Numbered from the stretch's first letter, positions 50,172 to 59,881 are shown. The stretch is DNA of 64,000 bases from Pseudomonas fluorescens (GCF_001307275.1 NZ_CP012831.1:2720501-2784500), one strand, 5' to 3'. The notes: generated by a model from the sequence alone, not told the origin. Program-made: numbers and translations.

Positions 50172-50680
50172 TGTCCATGCCGCACTGCACGATGCACTTA
50201 TCCAAGATTTTGCCGGCGTTCGCCACGACCCTGCTGCTGGCCGGTTGCTCCGCGTTGTCGCCCTTTTCGACGATGACCAAGCTCAACCTCACCCTGACGG
50301 CCAGTGATCGACTCAACCCCGACCTCAATGGACGACCATCGCCCGTGGTGGTGCGGTTGTTCGAACTCAAGCACCCCGTGGCTTATGAAAACGCAGATTT
50401 CTTCAGCCTCTATGAGCGCGCGAGGGAAACACTGGCCCCTGATCTGGTTTCCAGCGAGGAGCTGGAACTGCGCCCAGGCGAAACCGTCGAGCTCAGGCTC
50501 GCTATCAGCGGGAATGGCCGTTACGTGGGCGTACTCGTGGCGTACCGTGACCTGCCACACGCTCGCTGGCGCTACACACTGCCGGTGGCGACGACGCAGT
50601 TGACTGAAGCGAACCTGACACTCGACGAAAATGGGATCGCCAACACGCTTGAGCGGCTGGCCAAGGTGGATGACCGATGA
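50168..50680 (+). CDS. tssJ: T6SS outer-membrane lipoprotein TssJ
   Basis: 170-aa lipoprotein of the membrane complex, anchored in the outer membrane and contacting TssM. Signal peptide ends in LLLAGC (lipobox LAGC); the mature part is a transthyretin-like beta sandwich with the conserved VVVRLFELK, FFSLYE and LRPGETVELRLA segments. The first ATG overlaps the tagH stop; ATG codons at 50171 and 50177 are also possible starts. Overlaps tssK by four bases. Confidence 0.92.
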   Translation: MMSMPHCTMHLSKILPAFATTLLLAGCSALSPFSTMTKLNLTLTASDRLNPDLNGRPSPVVVRLFELKHPVAYENADFFSLYERARETLAPDLVSSEELELRPGETVELRLAISGNGRYVGVLVAYRDLPHARWRYTLPVATTQLTEANLTLDENGIANTLERLAKVDDR

Positions 50681-52008
50681 ATCACGATAAGGTCATCTGG
50701 CAGGAAGGCATGCTGTTGCGCCCACAACATCTGCAACACAACGATCGCTACTTCGACCACCAGTTGAAGGTTCGCACTCGGTTGCTGGCCAGCTACGCCT
50801 GGGGATTCCTGGCGCTGGAGATCGATCTGCAATTCCTCAACATGGGGCAACTGGTGGTCAGCCAGGCCAGTGGGGTCCTGCCGGACGGCAGTCTGTTCGA
50901 GTTGGGCGGCAACGCCGAGCCGCTGGCCTTGGAAGTACCATCCAATACCCGCAACACACCGATCTACCTCGCGCTGCCATTGGTGACCGGCAATCACATC
51001 GAGTCCCGTCGTCCGGAACAGTCTGATGTATTGGCACGCTACACCCTCTACGACGCGCAAGTGACCGACTCCAACGCCGGGGATGCCGGTGCAAGCCAGA
51101 TCAGTTGCGGCCGCCCGGACCTGCGCCTGCTGTTGGGCGAACAGCAGAGTGACCATGCGTTTGTGAAGCTCAAACTCTGCGAGGTGCTCGATACCACGGC
51201 CGATGGCGTCATCAGGCTGGATCCGAACTTTGTGCCGACCTTCATCCAGGCCCGCTCCTCCCATTATTTGCTGGCGTGCCTCAAGGAGATCATCGGCATG
51301 CTTGCCCATCGGGGCGATAGCCTGGCCGAGCGAGTCCGCTTCAATGGCAAGGCCGGTGGTGCGCAAGTCGGCGATTTCATGATGCTGCAACTGATCAACC
51401 GCAGCGAACTGTTGCTGCGTCATTACCTGGACCTGGAGCAGGTACACCCCGAAACACTGTACCGAGCGCTGCTGGCCTTGCTGGGTGACTTGGCAACGTT
51501 CTCCAGTGACAGCAAGCGCCCGCCGCTCAACAACCGCTACCGGCACAGTGACCAAGGCGCGTGTTTTCGAACCCTGATGCAAGCGATCCGCCAGGTTCTA
51601 TCGATGGTGCTCGAGCAACACGCTATCGAGCTGCAACTGCAGCGGCGCCAATACGGAATCATTGTCTCGCCGGTGCAGGATCTGTCACTGCTGGACACCG
51701 CTTCATTCGTACTGGCGGCAAGTGCCCACTGTGACGGCGAAGAACTGCGCCATCGATTGCCTGCACACCTCAAGGTCGGTTCGGTGGAACGCATTCGCCA
51801 GTTGGTCAACCTGCATCTGCCCGGCATCAAGATCAGGCCTTTGCCCGTGGCCCCTCGGCAGATTGCATTCCATGCCAACAAAACCTATTTCATTCTCGAG
51901 CCCAACGCCGAAGACCTGGCGCAACTGAAGCGCTCCGCAGGTTTTGCGTTCCATGTCAGCGGTGATTTCGCCGAGCTTGAACTGAATTTCTGGGCCATCA
52001 GGAACTGA
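50677..52008 (+). CDS. tssK: T6SS baseplate-membrane linker TssK
   Basis: 443-aa protein linking the baseplate to the membrane complex (VasE/ImpJ). Opening VIWQEGMLLRPQHLQHNDRYFDHQL is highly characteristic; also YTLYDAQVTD, RSSHYLLACLKEIIGML and FILEPNAEDLAQL. ATGA overlap with tssJ. tssL follows after five bases. Confidence 0.95.
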   Translation: MNHDKVIWQEGMLLRPQHLQHNDRYFDHQLKVRTRLLASYAWGFLALEIDLQFLNMGQLVVSQASGVLPDGSLFELGGNAEPLALEVPSNTRNTPIYLALPLVTGNHIESRRPEQSDVLARYTLYDAQVTDSNAGDAGASQISCGRPDLRLLLGEQQSDHAFVKLKLCEVLDTTADGVIRLDPNFVPTFIQARSSHYLLACLKEIIGMLAHRGDSLAERVRFNGKAGGAQVGDFMMLQLINRSELLLRHYLDLEQVHPETLYRALLALLGDLATFSSDSKRPPLNNRYRHSDQGACFRTLMQAIRQVLSMVLEQHAIELQLQRRQYGIIVSPVQDLSLLDTASFVLAASAHCDGEELRHRLPAHLKVGSVERIRQLVNLHLPGIKIRPLPVAPRQIAFHANKTYFILEPNAEDLAQLKRSAGFAFHVSGDFAELELNFWAIRN

Positions 52009-52013
52009 ACCAA

Positions 52014-52877
52014 ATGGATAAGGAAAGTCCTCAGGACGAAAAAACGGTCCTGCTCGACCACCATGGACAACGCCCTGTTTCAGGGCCCTTGACCGACGCT
52101 GCCGCGCCACCGCGTTTCGAACAGTTGCAAGAGCGAATGATCTACGCCGCGCACCTGCCGCAGCCACAGATATTCACGGTCAGCCTCAATCCGCTGGTGG
52201 CGGCGGCGTCCGGATTGCTGTCGCACATGGTGCAGCTCAAGCACGGTCGCGAACGCGAGGACCTGCACGCCCTTAAAGGTGAGCTGAAGCGGGGCCTGGA
52301 GCAGTTCGAAGCCTGTGCCTTGCAGGGCGGTGTTGAAAACAGTCAGCTGATCGCCGCGCGTTACGTGTTGTGCACGGTGATCGATGAGGCGATTGTCACC
52401 ACGCCGTGGGGCCACGGAGGTGGTTGGTCACAGATAAGCCTGCTCAGCACCTTCCACAATGAAACCTTCGGCGGCGAGAAAGTCTTTCAATTGCTCGAGC
52501 GCTTGTCAAAGAGCCCCATCAAGCACCTGCCGATGCTTGAGTTGCTGTACCTGTGCCTGTCCCTGGGTTTCGAGGGTAAATACCGGATTCAGACCCGCGG
52601 GATGCTCGAACTCGAAAGACTGCGCGACGCCCTGTATCGGCTGATTCTCCAGACCCGCGGCGACACCCCGCGTGAACTGTCGCCTCACTGGGAAGGCTTC
52701 GACGGTGCGCGACGTCGTCCGGTGCGCATTGTCCCGACCTGGACGGTGGCGGTGTTCACGCTGGCCTGCCTGGGGGTGATGTATGCGAGTTTCGCCTGGG
52801 TATTGGACGAGCAACGCAAAAGCGTATTGAAACCTTATCAACTGTCAGAACCGGTCGCTGCTCAGCCGCTACCGTAA
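52014..52877 (+). CDS. tssL: T6SS inner-membrane protein TssL (DotU)
   Basis: 287-aa IcmH/DotU protein of the membrane complex. The cytoplasmic hook domain spans about 40-220 (NPLVAAASGLLSHM, ARYVLCTVIDEAIVTTPWG, FNETFGGEKVFQLLE-type region), and one C-terminal membrane helix (VAVFTLACLGVMYASFAWVL). No peptidoglycan-binding OmpA domain follows, as expected for the short form in HSI-II-like clusters, so anchoring must come from TssM/TssJ. Confidence 0.94.
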   Translation: MDKESPQDEKTVLLDHHGQRPVSGPLTDAAAPPRFEQLQERMIYAAHLPQPQIFTVSLNPLVAAASGLLSHMVQLKHGREREDLHALKGELKRGLEQFEACALQGGVENSQLIAARYVLCTVIDEAIVTTPWGHGGGWSQISLLSTFHNETFGGEKVFQLLERLSKSPIKHLPMLELLYLCLSLGFEGKYRIQTRGMLELERLRDALYRLILQTRGDTPRELSPHWEGFDGARRRPVRIVPTWTVAVFTLACLGVMYASFAWVLDEQRKSVLKPYQLSEPVAAQPLP

Positions 52878-52890
52878 ACAGGGACGTGTC

Positions 52891-55800
52891 ATGAAATTGC
52901 TTTTCAGGAAAGCCGGCGCCTGGGTGCGCCAGACCTGGGTTTGGACGCTGCTGCTGGTGCTAGGTGTCACGCTGTTGGTGTGGTTCGCCGGGCCATTCGT
53001 GGCCGTCAATGAGTACAAGTTCTGGGCGAGTCCGACGGCGCGATTGCTGACCGCCAGCGTGCTGGCGCTGGGCTGGGGCCTGGGCATGGTTTTCGTCAAT
53101 GAGCGTGCCGCTTCCAACACCAACGCCCAACAAAACGTCCCCGATCAGACTCGCGCCCTGCACCAAGCCAGGATCGACGATGAGCGGCGCGAAGTGCGCT
53201 CGCGCTTCAAGCAAGCCTTGACCAGGTCAAGGTCCTCGAACCTTTATGCCGGTCGCAGCGATTTGCCCTGGTACCTGCTGATAGGCCCGCCTGCCAGCGG
53301 CAAGACCCGTCTGCTGGAGTGCTCGGGCCTGGAGTTTCCTCTCAACAGGCTAGATCGCAGCCCTGTCAGCGACGCATCTGGCACTCGGTATTGCGATTGG
53401 TATTTTGCCGAGTACGCCGTGCTGGTCGATACCGCCGGGCGCTACCTGACTCAGGCGGACAGTGAGGTCGACGGCCGTGGCTGGGCCGTATTGCTCGAAC
53501 TGTTGCGCAAGCGTCGCCGCAGTCGTCCGTTGGGCGGTGTACTGGTGACGGTGCCGGCCGAGTTGCTGTTGCGGGGCAGTGAGGACGAAGTGACCACGCT
53601 GGCCCGTCAGATTCGTGGTCGCCTGCAGGAGCTGCAACAGCGACTGCACATCGATGTCCCGATTTACCTGGTCTTGAGCAAAGCGGACAGCGTGCCCGGT
53701 TTCGATGAGTTCTTTGATTCGCTGACGCGTGAGGAAAACGACCAGGTGCTGGGGGCGAGTTTCAGCCGGGACCCACGCGGCAGTGACATCACCGTGTTAC
53801 GTGCCGAGTTCGAGGCGCTGCTGCAGCGGCTCAATAGCCAAATGATCATGCGCATGCATCAGGAGCGCGACACGCTACGCCGTAGCCGTATGCTTGATTT
53901 CCCTCATCACCTTGGCCAGCTCGGCACCAGCCTGTGCCTGCTGGTCGAACAGGTGTTCGGCGGTAACGTCGGAACGTTGCGTGGTTTCTATTTGACCTGC
54001 GCATCGTCGCCGGACCGCACGGCAACCCCGACCGCCGAACCTGGCTACGCGGGGTTGGGAGTCAGCCATACCGCACCTGGCCGGCGCTCGCGGTTCATTC
54101 ATCACTTGCTCAGCCGGGTGATCTTTCCGGAAGCTGATTTGAGCGACCTCGTTCAACGCGAACGCCGCCGTATCCATTGGAGGCAGCGGGCCCTATACCT
54201 TGGAGCGCTGGCAGTCGTTGGTCTGTGCGGGTTGTTGTGGGCGAAGGGTTTTTCAACCAACCACGAGCGCCTGGACAGCTTGCGTACGCTGGCGCAACGC
54301 TGGGACCAGCAGCAATCGACCCAGATGAACGCTGATGACTGGAGCGCGCTGCTTGAATCACTGGATACGCGTTTGGAGGCCACTCGGGTTTTCCCACCCT
54401 ACAGTGCGGTGCCGTTGCATGAGCGTGTCGGCTTGTATCAGGGGGAAGCGATCAAGGCTGCGGTGATCGACGCTTACGAGCGTGAGCTTCAGGCGCAACT
54501 GCTACCGAAGATTGCGCAGAGGCTGGAAGAACATGTCCGCAACAGCCGGGCTGACCGCGAGCAACTGCTCAACAGCCTGCGTGCGTACTTGATGCTGGGC
54601 CTCAAAGAGCGTCGCGATATCGCCTGGCTCAAGGATCGGGTGGCCAACGACGAATCGCTTCGTTACCCCGGCAACACGGCGCGACAAGAGCGCTTGAATG
54701 CCCACTTCGCGCGCCTGTTGGAGCTGCCCTTCATCCATGAGCTCAACGAGCCGCTGGTGGCCCAGGCTCGGGAGGCGCTTCGCCGTGAGTCCTTGGCCGC
54801 CGTGGTGTACAGGATGCTGCACGAACAGGCCAATCATCTGCCGCTCTACCGACTCAGCCAACACCTGGGTTCACAAGGTGCGCTGCTGGTTGGCACCGAC
54901 CGTATGATCCCCGGTTTCTACACCCGCCAGGGTTACGAACGCTACTTTTCGGTCCAGGGCGTGGCCCTGGTCACCGAATTGCTGCGGGACAACTGGGTAT
55001 TGGGTGAAGGCGATGGCCTCAGCGGCATGGACATGCGGCGCCTGATGGTCGAACTGGAACAGCTGTATTTTCGTGATTATGCCGACCACTGGAGCGAAGC
55101 CGTCGGTCAGGTCGGCCTGCAAACCATCAGCCATCCGGGTGAGGGCGCCGAGCAACTCGCGGGCCTGACCTCGGCACATTCGCCGATTCTGCGGCTGCTG
55201 GTACAAGTGCGCGAGAACACTCGACTCCAGGGGGGTGCCGAGCAGCTCGACGATCTGGCGCCAGCGGTCGGGAAGGGTGGACAAGCCGTGACAAAGCTCG
55301 TCGCCGTAGCTGGGAAAACCGCTGCGTCTCTGACCGAGCATCTGCCGGACACCGCGCAAAAATCCCTGCGACGGCGTTTCGAACCGCTGCATCGTCTTCT
55401 GGATAGGGATGGCGGCCCCACGGCTGATCTGCTCCAGGCCTTGCGGGCCCTTGATGAGGTGCAATTGCAACTGGCGAACCTGGCTCGGGCCAGTGCACCG
55501 GAACAAGCGGCGTTCGAACTGGCCAGGCACCGCATGGGCGGGCAGCGCGATGCGCTGAGCAGCCTGCGCGACGCCTCTGCTCGGCTTCCGCGTCCGGTCA
55601 AGGCATGGTTCAACGTGCTGGCCGAGGATAGCTGGCGCTTGGTGCTCAACGACTCGTACCGCTACCTGAACCAGCGTTATCAAAGCGAGCTGTACAGTTT
55701 TTACGGCAAGGCGATCAACAAGCGGTATCCGTTCAGCGCCCACAGTGCCAGCGACGTCGCGCTCAACGACTTCCGGGAGTTTTTCAAGGAGCAGGGCATC

Positions 55801-56364
55801 GTCGATCGATTCTTCGAACATTACATGCAGCCCTTCGTCAGTGGCCCTGCGGGACACTATCGCTTGCGTAGTATCGACGGCCAGAGCTTGCCGATGTCTC
55901 GGGTCTATCTTGATCAGATGGCGACAGCGCATACCATCCGCCGGAGCTTTTTCGCCGAAAACCCGACCGAGCCGCAAGTGCAGTTCAAGCTTGAACCGTA
56001 CACCCTGGATCCGGCGGTGAGCCGTGCTGAATTCCGCTTTGGCGACCAGACGCTTGAGTACCGCCACGGTCCGATCCTGCCGGTGGCATTTACCTGGCCA
56101 ACCGACGCGCAGAACGGTCGGACCGCCCTGGTGCTGGATAAAATGATCGGTCGTGGCGTCGGCATTGAGAAGAATACCGGGCCGTGGTCGCTGTTTCGTT
56201 TGTTCGACCTGATGCAGAGCGAATACCTGACCGGGCGCGATGTCCGTGTATTGAAGGCGGACCTGGGTGGCCTGCGCGCCAATTACTTACTGACGAGCCA
56301 GCGCACGCCGAACCCTTTCGACATGAGCGTGCTGCGCACATTTCGCCTGCCGGTGCAGCTTTGA
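52891..56364 (+). CDS. tssM: T6SS inner-membrane protein TssM (IcmF)
   Basis: 1157-aa IcmF-family protein spanning inner membrane and periplasm. Two N-terminal membrane helices (about 12-38 and 46-65), a cytoplasmic GTPase-like domain with Walker A GPPASGKT (132-139) and DTAGRYL, a third membrane helix near 430-450 (YLGALAVVGLCGLLWAKG), then the periplasmic part that binds TssJ, ending with the DUF1215 and C-terminal beta domains. Length fits the family. The stop overlaps the TTG start of the phosphatase gene. Confidence 0.95.
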   Translation: MKLLFRKAGAWVRQTWVWTLLLVLGVTLLVWFAGPFVAVNEYKFWASPTARLLTASVLALGWGLGMVFVNERAASNTNAQQNVPDQTRALHQARIDDERREVRSRFKQALTRSRSSNLYAGRSDLPWYLLIGPPASGKTRLLECSGLEFPLNRLDRSPVSDASGTRYCDWYFAEYAVLVDTAGRYLTQADSEVDGRGWAVLLELLRKRRRSRPLGGVLVTVPAELLLRGSEDEVTTLARQIRGRLQELQQRLHIDVPIYLVLSKADSVPGFDEFFDSLTREENDQVLGASFSRDPRGSDITVLRAEFEALLQRLNSQMIMRMHQERDTLRRSRMLDFPHHLGQLGTSLCLLVEQVFGGNVGTLRGFYLTCASSPDRTATPTAEPGYAGLGVSHTAPGRRSRFIHHLLSRVIFPEADLSDLVQRERRRIHWRQRALYLGALAVVGLCGLLWAKGFSTNHERLDSLRTLAQRWDQQQSTQMNADDWSALLESLDTRLEATRVFPPYSAVPLHERVGLYQGEAIKAAVIDAYERELQAQLLPKIAQRLEEHVRNSRADREQLLNSLRAYLMLGLKERRDIAWLKDRVANDESLRYPGNTARQERLNAHFARLLELPFIHELNEPLVAQAREALRRESLAAVVYRMLHEQANHLPLYRLSQHLGSQGALLVGTDRMIPGFYTRQGYERYFSVQGVALVTELLRDNWVLGEGDGLSGMDMRRLMVELEQLYFRDYADHWSEAVGQVGLQTISHPGEGAEQLAGLTSAHSPILRLLVQVRENTRLQGGAEQLDDLAPAVGKGGQAVTKLVAVAGKTAASLTEHLPDTAQKSLRRRFEPLHRLLDRDGGPTADLLQALRALDEVQLQLANLARASAPEQAAFELARHRMGGQRDALSSLRDASARLPRPVKAWFNVLAEDSWRLVLNDSYRYLNQRYQSELYSFYGKAINKRYPFSAHSASDVALNDFREFFKEQGIVDRFFEHYMQPFVSGPAGHYRLRSIDGQSLPMSRVYLDQMATAHTIRRSFFAENPTEPQVQFKLEPYTLDPAVSRAEFRFGDQTLEYRHGPILPVAFTWPTDAQNGRTALVLDKMIGRGVGIEKNTGPWSLFRLFDLMQSEYLTGRDVRVLKADLGGLRANYLLTSQRTPNPFDMSVLRTFRLPVQL

Positions 56365-57089
56365 AACAGGAGCCCGGCCCCTGGCGCAGCGCCGCGCGCA
56401 CGGACCCTGGCAAGACCCGGGCACGTAACGAGGATGCCTTTCTCGACTGCCCGCGACAGGGAGTGTGGGCGGTCGCCGATGGCATGGGCGGCCATTCGGG
56501 CGGCGACATCGCCAGCCAGTTGATCGTTGCCAACCTGACGACACTGCCCTTGTACCAGGACTTGGATGAGCGTTCGAAAGCGGTGCGCCAATGCCTGCGC
56601 TGGACCAACCGCCGGTTGAGCCAGGAGCTTACCGTCACCGAAGATCATCCCGGCATTACCGGCAGCACGGTGGTGGCGCTGTTGCTGGAAGGGAACCGTG
56701 GGGTCTGCATCTGGGCGGGCGACAGCCGTTGTTACCTGTGGCGCGGTCGTCGGTTGTACCAATTGACCAAGGATCACTCACTGCAACAGCAACTGATCGA
56801 CACGCAACACATCAGCCGCGATGAAGCCGGTGCCCATCCTGCGGCCAAGGCATTGACGCGCGCGGTGGGCGCCGCAGCAGAACTGACGTTGGAGGTGCTG
56901 GAGCTGGATGTTCACCCGGGCGACACATTTTTGCTGTGCAGTGACGGTCTGTACCAAGGCCTTGGTGCGCAAGCCCTTGGCAATGCCTTGGGCCTGGCAT
57001 CGCCACCTAGGGTGTTGGAGCAGCTTTTCGATGACGTCTTGCGTGGCCCGGCGCGGGATAACCTGACGGCCGTAGTGATCCGACCGTGA
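56361..57089 (+). CDS. T6SS PP2C-family Ser/Thr phosphatase (PppA/Stp)
   Basis: 242-aa PPM phosphatase that reverses phosphorylation by the downstream kinase, normally switching T6SS off. Metal-binding motifs present: RNEDAF, ADGMGGHSGG, GDSRCYLW, SDGLYQG and DNLTAVVI. The start is TTG 56361, overlapping the tssM stop by three bases and giving the usual WRSAARTDPGKTRARNED beginning; the longer frame from 56184 would lie inside tssM. The stop overlaps the GTG start of the kinase. Matches stp1 of HSI-II in position. Confidence 0.9.
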   Translation: MKQEPGPWRSAARTDPGKTRARNEDAFLDCPRQGVWAVADGMGGHSGGDIASQLIVANLTTLPLYQDLDERSKAVRQCLRWTNRRLSQELTVTEDHPGITGSTVVALLLEGNRGVCIWAGDSRCYLWRGRRLYQLTKDHSLQQQLIDTQHISRDEAGAHPAAKALTRAVGAAAELTLEVLELDVHPGDTFLLCSDGLYQGLGAQALGNALGLASPPRVLEQLFDDVLRGPARDNLTAVVIRP

Positions 57090-58018
57090 ATGAAGAGGCT
57101 GGTCATCCCACGTATTTCGCCTTCGCCAACGCGGCACCCGTTGTGAAATCCAACCCGAGTAGCGCCAGCGAAGTACCGGACATACTCGCAGGGCGCTATC
57201 GCCTCGAACGCTTGCTTGGGGCCGGCGGCATGGGCGTGGTTTACCGTGCGCGGGACCTGTTGCACGAACAATACGCCGATCCCGATCCGTACCTTGCGCT
57301 GAAGATGCTCAGTGAGGCATTCGATGAGTCAGCCGATGGGAGTGCGCTGCTCTACAGCGAGTTCGCCCTGACGCGGCGATTGCACCACCCGAATATTTTG
57401 CGTCCGTACACCTTCGAGGTGGATGCCGGCCAACGGCGAGCGTTCATCACCATGGAGCTGATGCGCGGCTTGACCCTGGACCAACTGCTTTGCGAACGGC
57501 CCCTGGGGCTGCCTTGGCCTGAACTGAAGGCGATCGCCGTGCCGCTGCTCGATGCTTTGGCGTACGCCCACAGCCGTGGCGTGCTGCACGGAGACATGAA
57601 GCCGAGCAACGTCATGTTGAGCGAGGAAGGCCTGCGTCTGTTCGATTTCGGCTTGGGCCTGGCCGAGGAAGGCCCCTCGCAGCACCTGCCGAACCTGAAC
57701 CGTGAGCGCCTCAACGCTTGGACGCCAGGTTACGCGGCACCTGAATTGCTTGAAGGTGCACGCCTGTCAGCGGGTGCCGATGTCTATGGTGTGGCTTGCG
57801 TGCTGTATGAACTGGCGAGCGGCCAACACCCGTTCCGACGGTTACCCGCCACCCAGGCTCGCGATGCCCGGTTGGAGCGCGGGCTCAAGGCACCGCGCCA
57901 CCTGCCCAGGCGTTGCTGGCCGGCGCTGCGAATGGCGTTGGCGCTTGATCCGGGGCAGCGGCGTATTGGTGCGGCTCAGTTGCGTGATGCCTTGGGTGAT
58001 GTTTCGTCTTGGTGGTGA
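57086..58018 (+). CDS. T6SS Ser/Thr protein kinase (PpkA/Stk type)
   Basis: 310-aa Hanks-type kinase predicted to phosphorylate TagH or other T6SS parts. Glycine loop LGAGGMGVVY, K73 in LALKML, catalytic loop HGDMKPSN (H168, D170, K172, with Gly in place of the usual Arg of HRD, so a non-RD kinase), DFGLG (D187) and APE. There is no membrane helix or periplasmic sensor domain, unlike the longer PpkA of HSI-I; input must come from elsewhere. It starts at GTG 57086, overlapping the phosphatase stop by four bases, and is the last gene of the operon, matching stk1 of HSI-II. Confidence 0.9.
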   Translation: MNEEAGHPTYFAFANAAPVVKSNPSSASEVPDILAGRYRLERLLGAGGMGVVYRARDLLHEQYADPDPYLALKMLSEAFDESADGSALLYSEFALTRRLHHPNILRPYTFEVDAGQRRAFITMELMRGLTLDQLLCERPLGLPWPELKAIAVPLLDALAYAHSRGVLHGDMKPSNVMLSEEGLRLFDFGLGLAEEGPSQHLPNLNRERLNAWTPGYAAPELLEGARLSAGADVYGVACVLYELASGQHPFRRLPATQARDARLERGLKAPRHLPRRCWPALRMALALDPGQRRIGAAQLRDALGDVSSWW

Positions 58019-58026
58019 CATTCCCC

Positions 58027-58099
58027 TGTGGGAGTGAGCTTGTCTGACCCGGTGATGTTGAAGGTGCCGCCGTCATCGCGAGCAAGCTCGCTCCCACAG
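58027..58099. repeat. REPIN, GTGGGAGTGAGC variant
   Basis: Inverted arms at 58028 (slightly degenerate, GTGGGAGTGAGCTTG) and ending at 58099 (CAAGCTCGCTCCCACAG), just after the kinase gene. Confidence 0.75.
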
Positions 58100-58142
58100 T
58101 TTTTTCCGAGTTGTTCATAGGCATTGCGTTCACGCAAATCCC

Positions 58143-58358
58143 CTGTGGGAGCGAGCTTGCTCGCGATGACGGCAGTACATTACACACCTAAGTCCGGCCC
58201 TTCTCGATCTGAGGGTGTACGCGATCCGTGGCCAGAGATCGCTCCCGCTGGGTGGCGCAGCCGACGTAAACCGGCTGATGCGGTTTTTCCGGAGAAATGC
58301 GTCAGCCTGTTTTGGGGCGGCTTCGCCGCCCAGCGGGAGCAAGCTCCCTCGCCACAGG
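58143..58358. repeat. Composite REP mosaic, both families
   Basis: A single GTGGGAGCGAGC arm (58145-58167), a spacer ending in GAGGGTGTACGCGATCCGTGGC, then an inverted pair of the GTGGCGAGGGAGC family (58228-58358). The first 110 bases correspond to the mosaic at 31787-31884 in order and orientation. The remaining 58359-58456 holds nothing I can name. Confidence 0.75.
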
Positions 58359-58456
58359 GTTGGTGGTGTTGCGGCTATCGTGGGTCGGCGTTATCCAGTA
58401 CTCAGTTTGCCAGCAATGAATTAACTTTTCTGGAACAGCTAAGCGCGATCAATAAA

Positions 58457-58488
58457 GAAGCGTCGAGACAGTGCTGTCCCGACGCTTC
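58457..58488 (-). terminator. Rho-independent terminator of the leftward lipoprotein gene
   Basis: GAAGCGTCG (58457-58465) pairs with CGACGCTTC (58480-58488), with an inner GACAG/CTGTC pairing. On the minus strand the stem is followed by TTTATT. It lies about 60 bases after the stop codon of the leftward gene ending at 58547. Confidence 0.8.
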
Positions 58489-58546
58489 ATAGTTTCTTCG
58501 TCTACGCCGGTAAATAACGATGGATACGCGGCGTTCTTTAATTGCA

Positions 58547-59752
58547 TTATTTATCAACGGAAGGTCTGGTTACGTTGTATTGCCTTATGCCCTTCCCAGC
58601 ACCATCAAATGTATCTTGGAGATCGGCAAGTTTATTACTTGCCTTTTCTTTTTCTTTTGGACTGGCTCCGCTTCGCAAAATTGCTTGTTCTTGTTCCATC
58701 TGGAGTTTTGCGTTTTTCAGCGAGGCATCCCGGGCTTCAGCCTGGGTTTCCAATATTTTGACGCACCAATCCGAGAATTTTTTCTGGCCCTCATTCGGGT
58801 CTGGCAATAAAAGAGCCGACATGCACAATTGCTGTTCATCATCGGCAAGCACAACGTTATTCACAATCCCTTCGACTGTTTTTGCTATTTGTTGTATGTG
58901 GGCGTCTGATCGTTGGCTACCCATGCCAGTGGTTTCTATTTTTACCTTTATTTCCCCGTCTGCAATGACGCCTTTTGTATCGGCTATTGCGCTGTCGATA
59001 ACGGTTCTATCGTCTTTCAGGTTTTTGATTTTTTCCGCCAGGTCCGATGCGGTTTGATCCATTTCCGACGTATCAGCCTTGGCGTCCGCTTTTTTTGCGT
59101 CACTGATTTTTTTGTCTACGGCCGTCTTCTCTGTTTCCAGGGCAGAAATTCTATCGCTGACCTTTTCTCTCTCTGCTCTTTGTTCGGAAAGTGATTTTGT
59201 CGCTTCGGCCCGCCCACTGGTCGTGAGGGCTATTGGAGGGGCCTTCACCGTTCCTGTCAGTTGCTCAATCGCCAAAAGGGCCACTGTATTTTTTTGGAAG
59301 CGCCTCATGAGAAGGTCATATTGAGCGGCGCTTATCGCGCCAGACATGTAGCTCTCACACAAGCGATAGCCGAAATCACGGAGCAACTGGATGCTTTGTG
59401 TGCGTATGCCTGTGAATGCGGCTCCATCCTGCATGGCGAAAGCCAATTCACCGCTTGCCTTACCTGGATACCCCCCTTTTGCCGCCAACTCATAAGCAAG
59501 GGAGGCCATTGCATCGGGGCTGGGTTCTGCACAGACAAACACCCCGTTCTTTTTGTGCTCCTCCGAAACGAGCTTTCCGGTGGTGTCGTATTTTCTGGTT
59601 ACGTTCTCATTGGGGGCTACCAGTATGGCTCTCTGTCGAATATCGCTCAGGGAGCTTTCCCCACGAGAAACATCAAAAGTTCGGTAGATGCTGTTCAGGT
59701 TGGCGCAGCCGGCGATAGACATAATGATGAAAGCTAATAAGGTCCCCTTCAT
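58547..59752 (-). CDS. Coiled-coil lipoprotein of unknown function
   Basis: 401-aa lipoprotein: signal peptide LLAFIIMSIAGC with a perfect lipobox IAGC. The first 170 residues form a domain with alternating strands and helices and several Cys; a long charged coiled coil follows (about 195-265, with SEQRAEREKVSDRISALETE and similar heptads), then a short globular part and another helical tail. I do not recognise the family. ATG 59752 has AAGGGAG upstream; the frame to 59980 would run through a REP arm. Located beyond the T6SS operon and before the Rhs module, with its own terminator. A role as a cell-envelope or secretion accessory protein is only a guess. Confidence 0.7.
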   Translation of the reverse strand: MKGTLLAFIIMSIAGCANLNSIYRTFDVSRGESSLSDIRQRAILVAPNENVTRKYDTTGKLVSEEHKKNGVFVCAEPSPDAMASLAYELAAKGGYPGKASGELAFAMQDGAAFTGIRTQSIQLLRDFGYRLCESYMSGAISAAQYDLLMRRFQKNTVALLAIEQLTGTVKAPPIALTTSGRAEATKSLSEQRAEREKVSDRISALETEKTAVDKKISDAKKADAKADTSEMDQTASDLAEKIKNLKDDRTVIDSAIADTKGVIADGEIKVKIETTGMGSQRSDAHIQQIAKTVEGIVNNVVLADDEQQLCMSALLLPDPNEGQKKFSDWCVKILETQAEARDASLKNAKLQMEQEQAILRSGASPKEKEKASNKLADLQDTFDGAGKGIRQYNVTRPSVDK

Positions 59753-59881
59753 GGCGCATGGCTCCCTTTGCTTGGCGATGATGGCACTCTGGTATAGCTC
59801 ATGGAGTCGATGTCCGCGACTGAGCCGAGCAAAAGAATGTTGGGAGACCAAGCCAAAGCGCTTTTTTTTTCGGCAAGCGGG

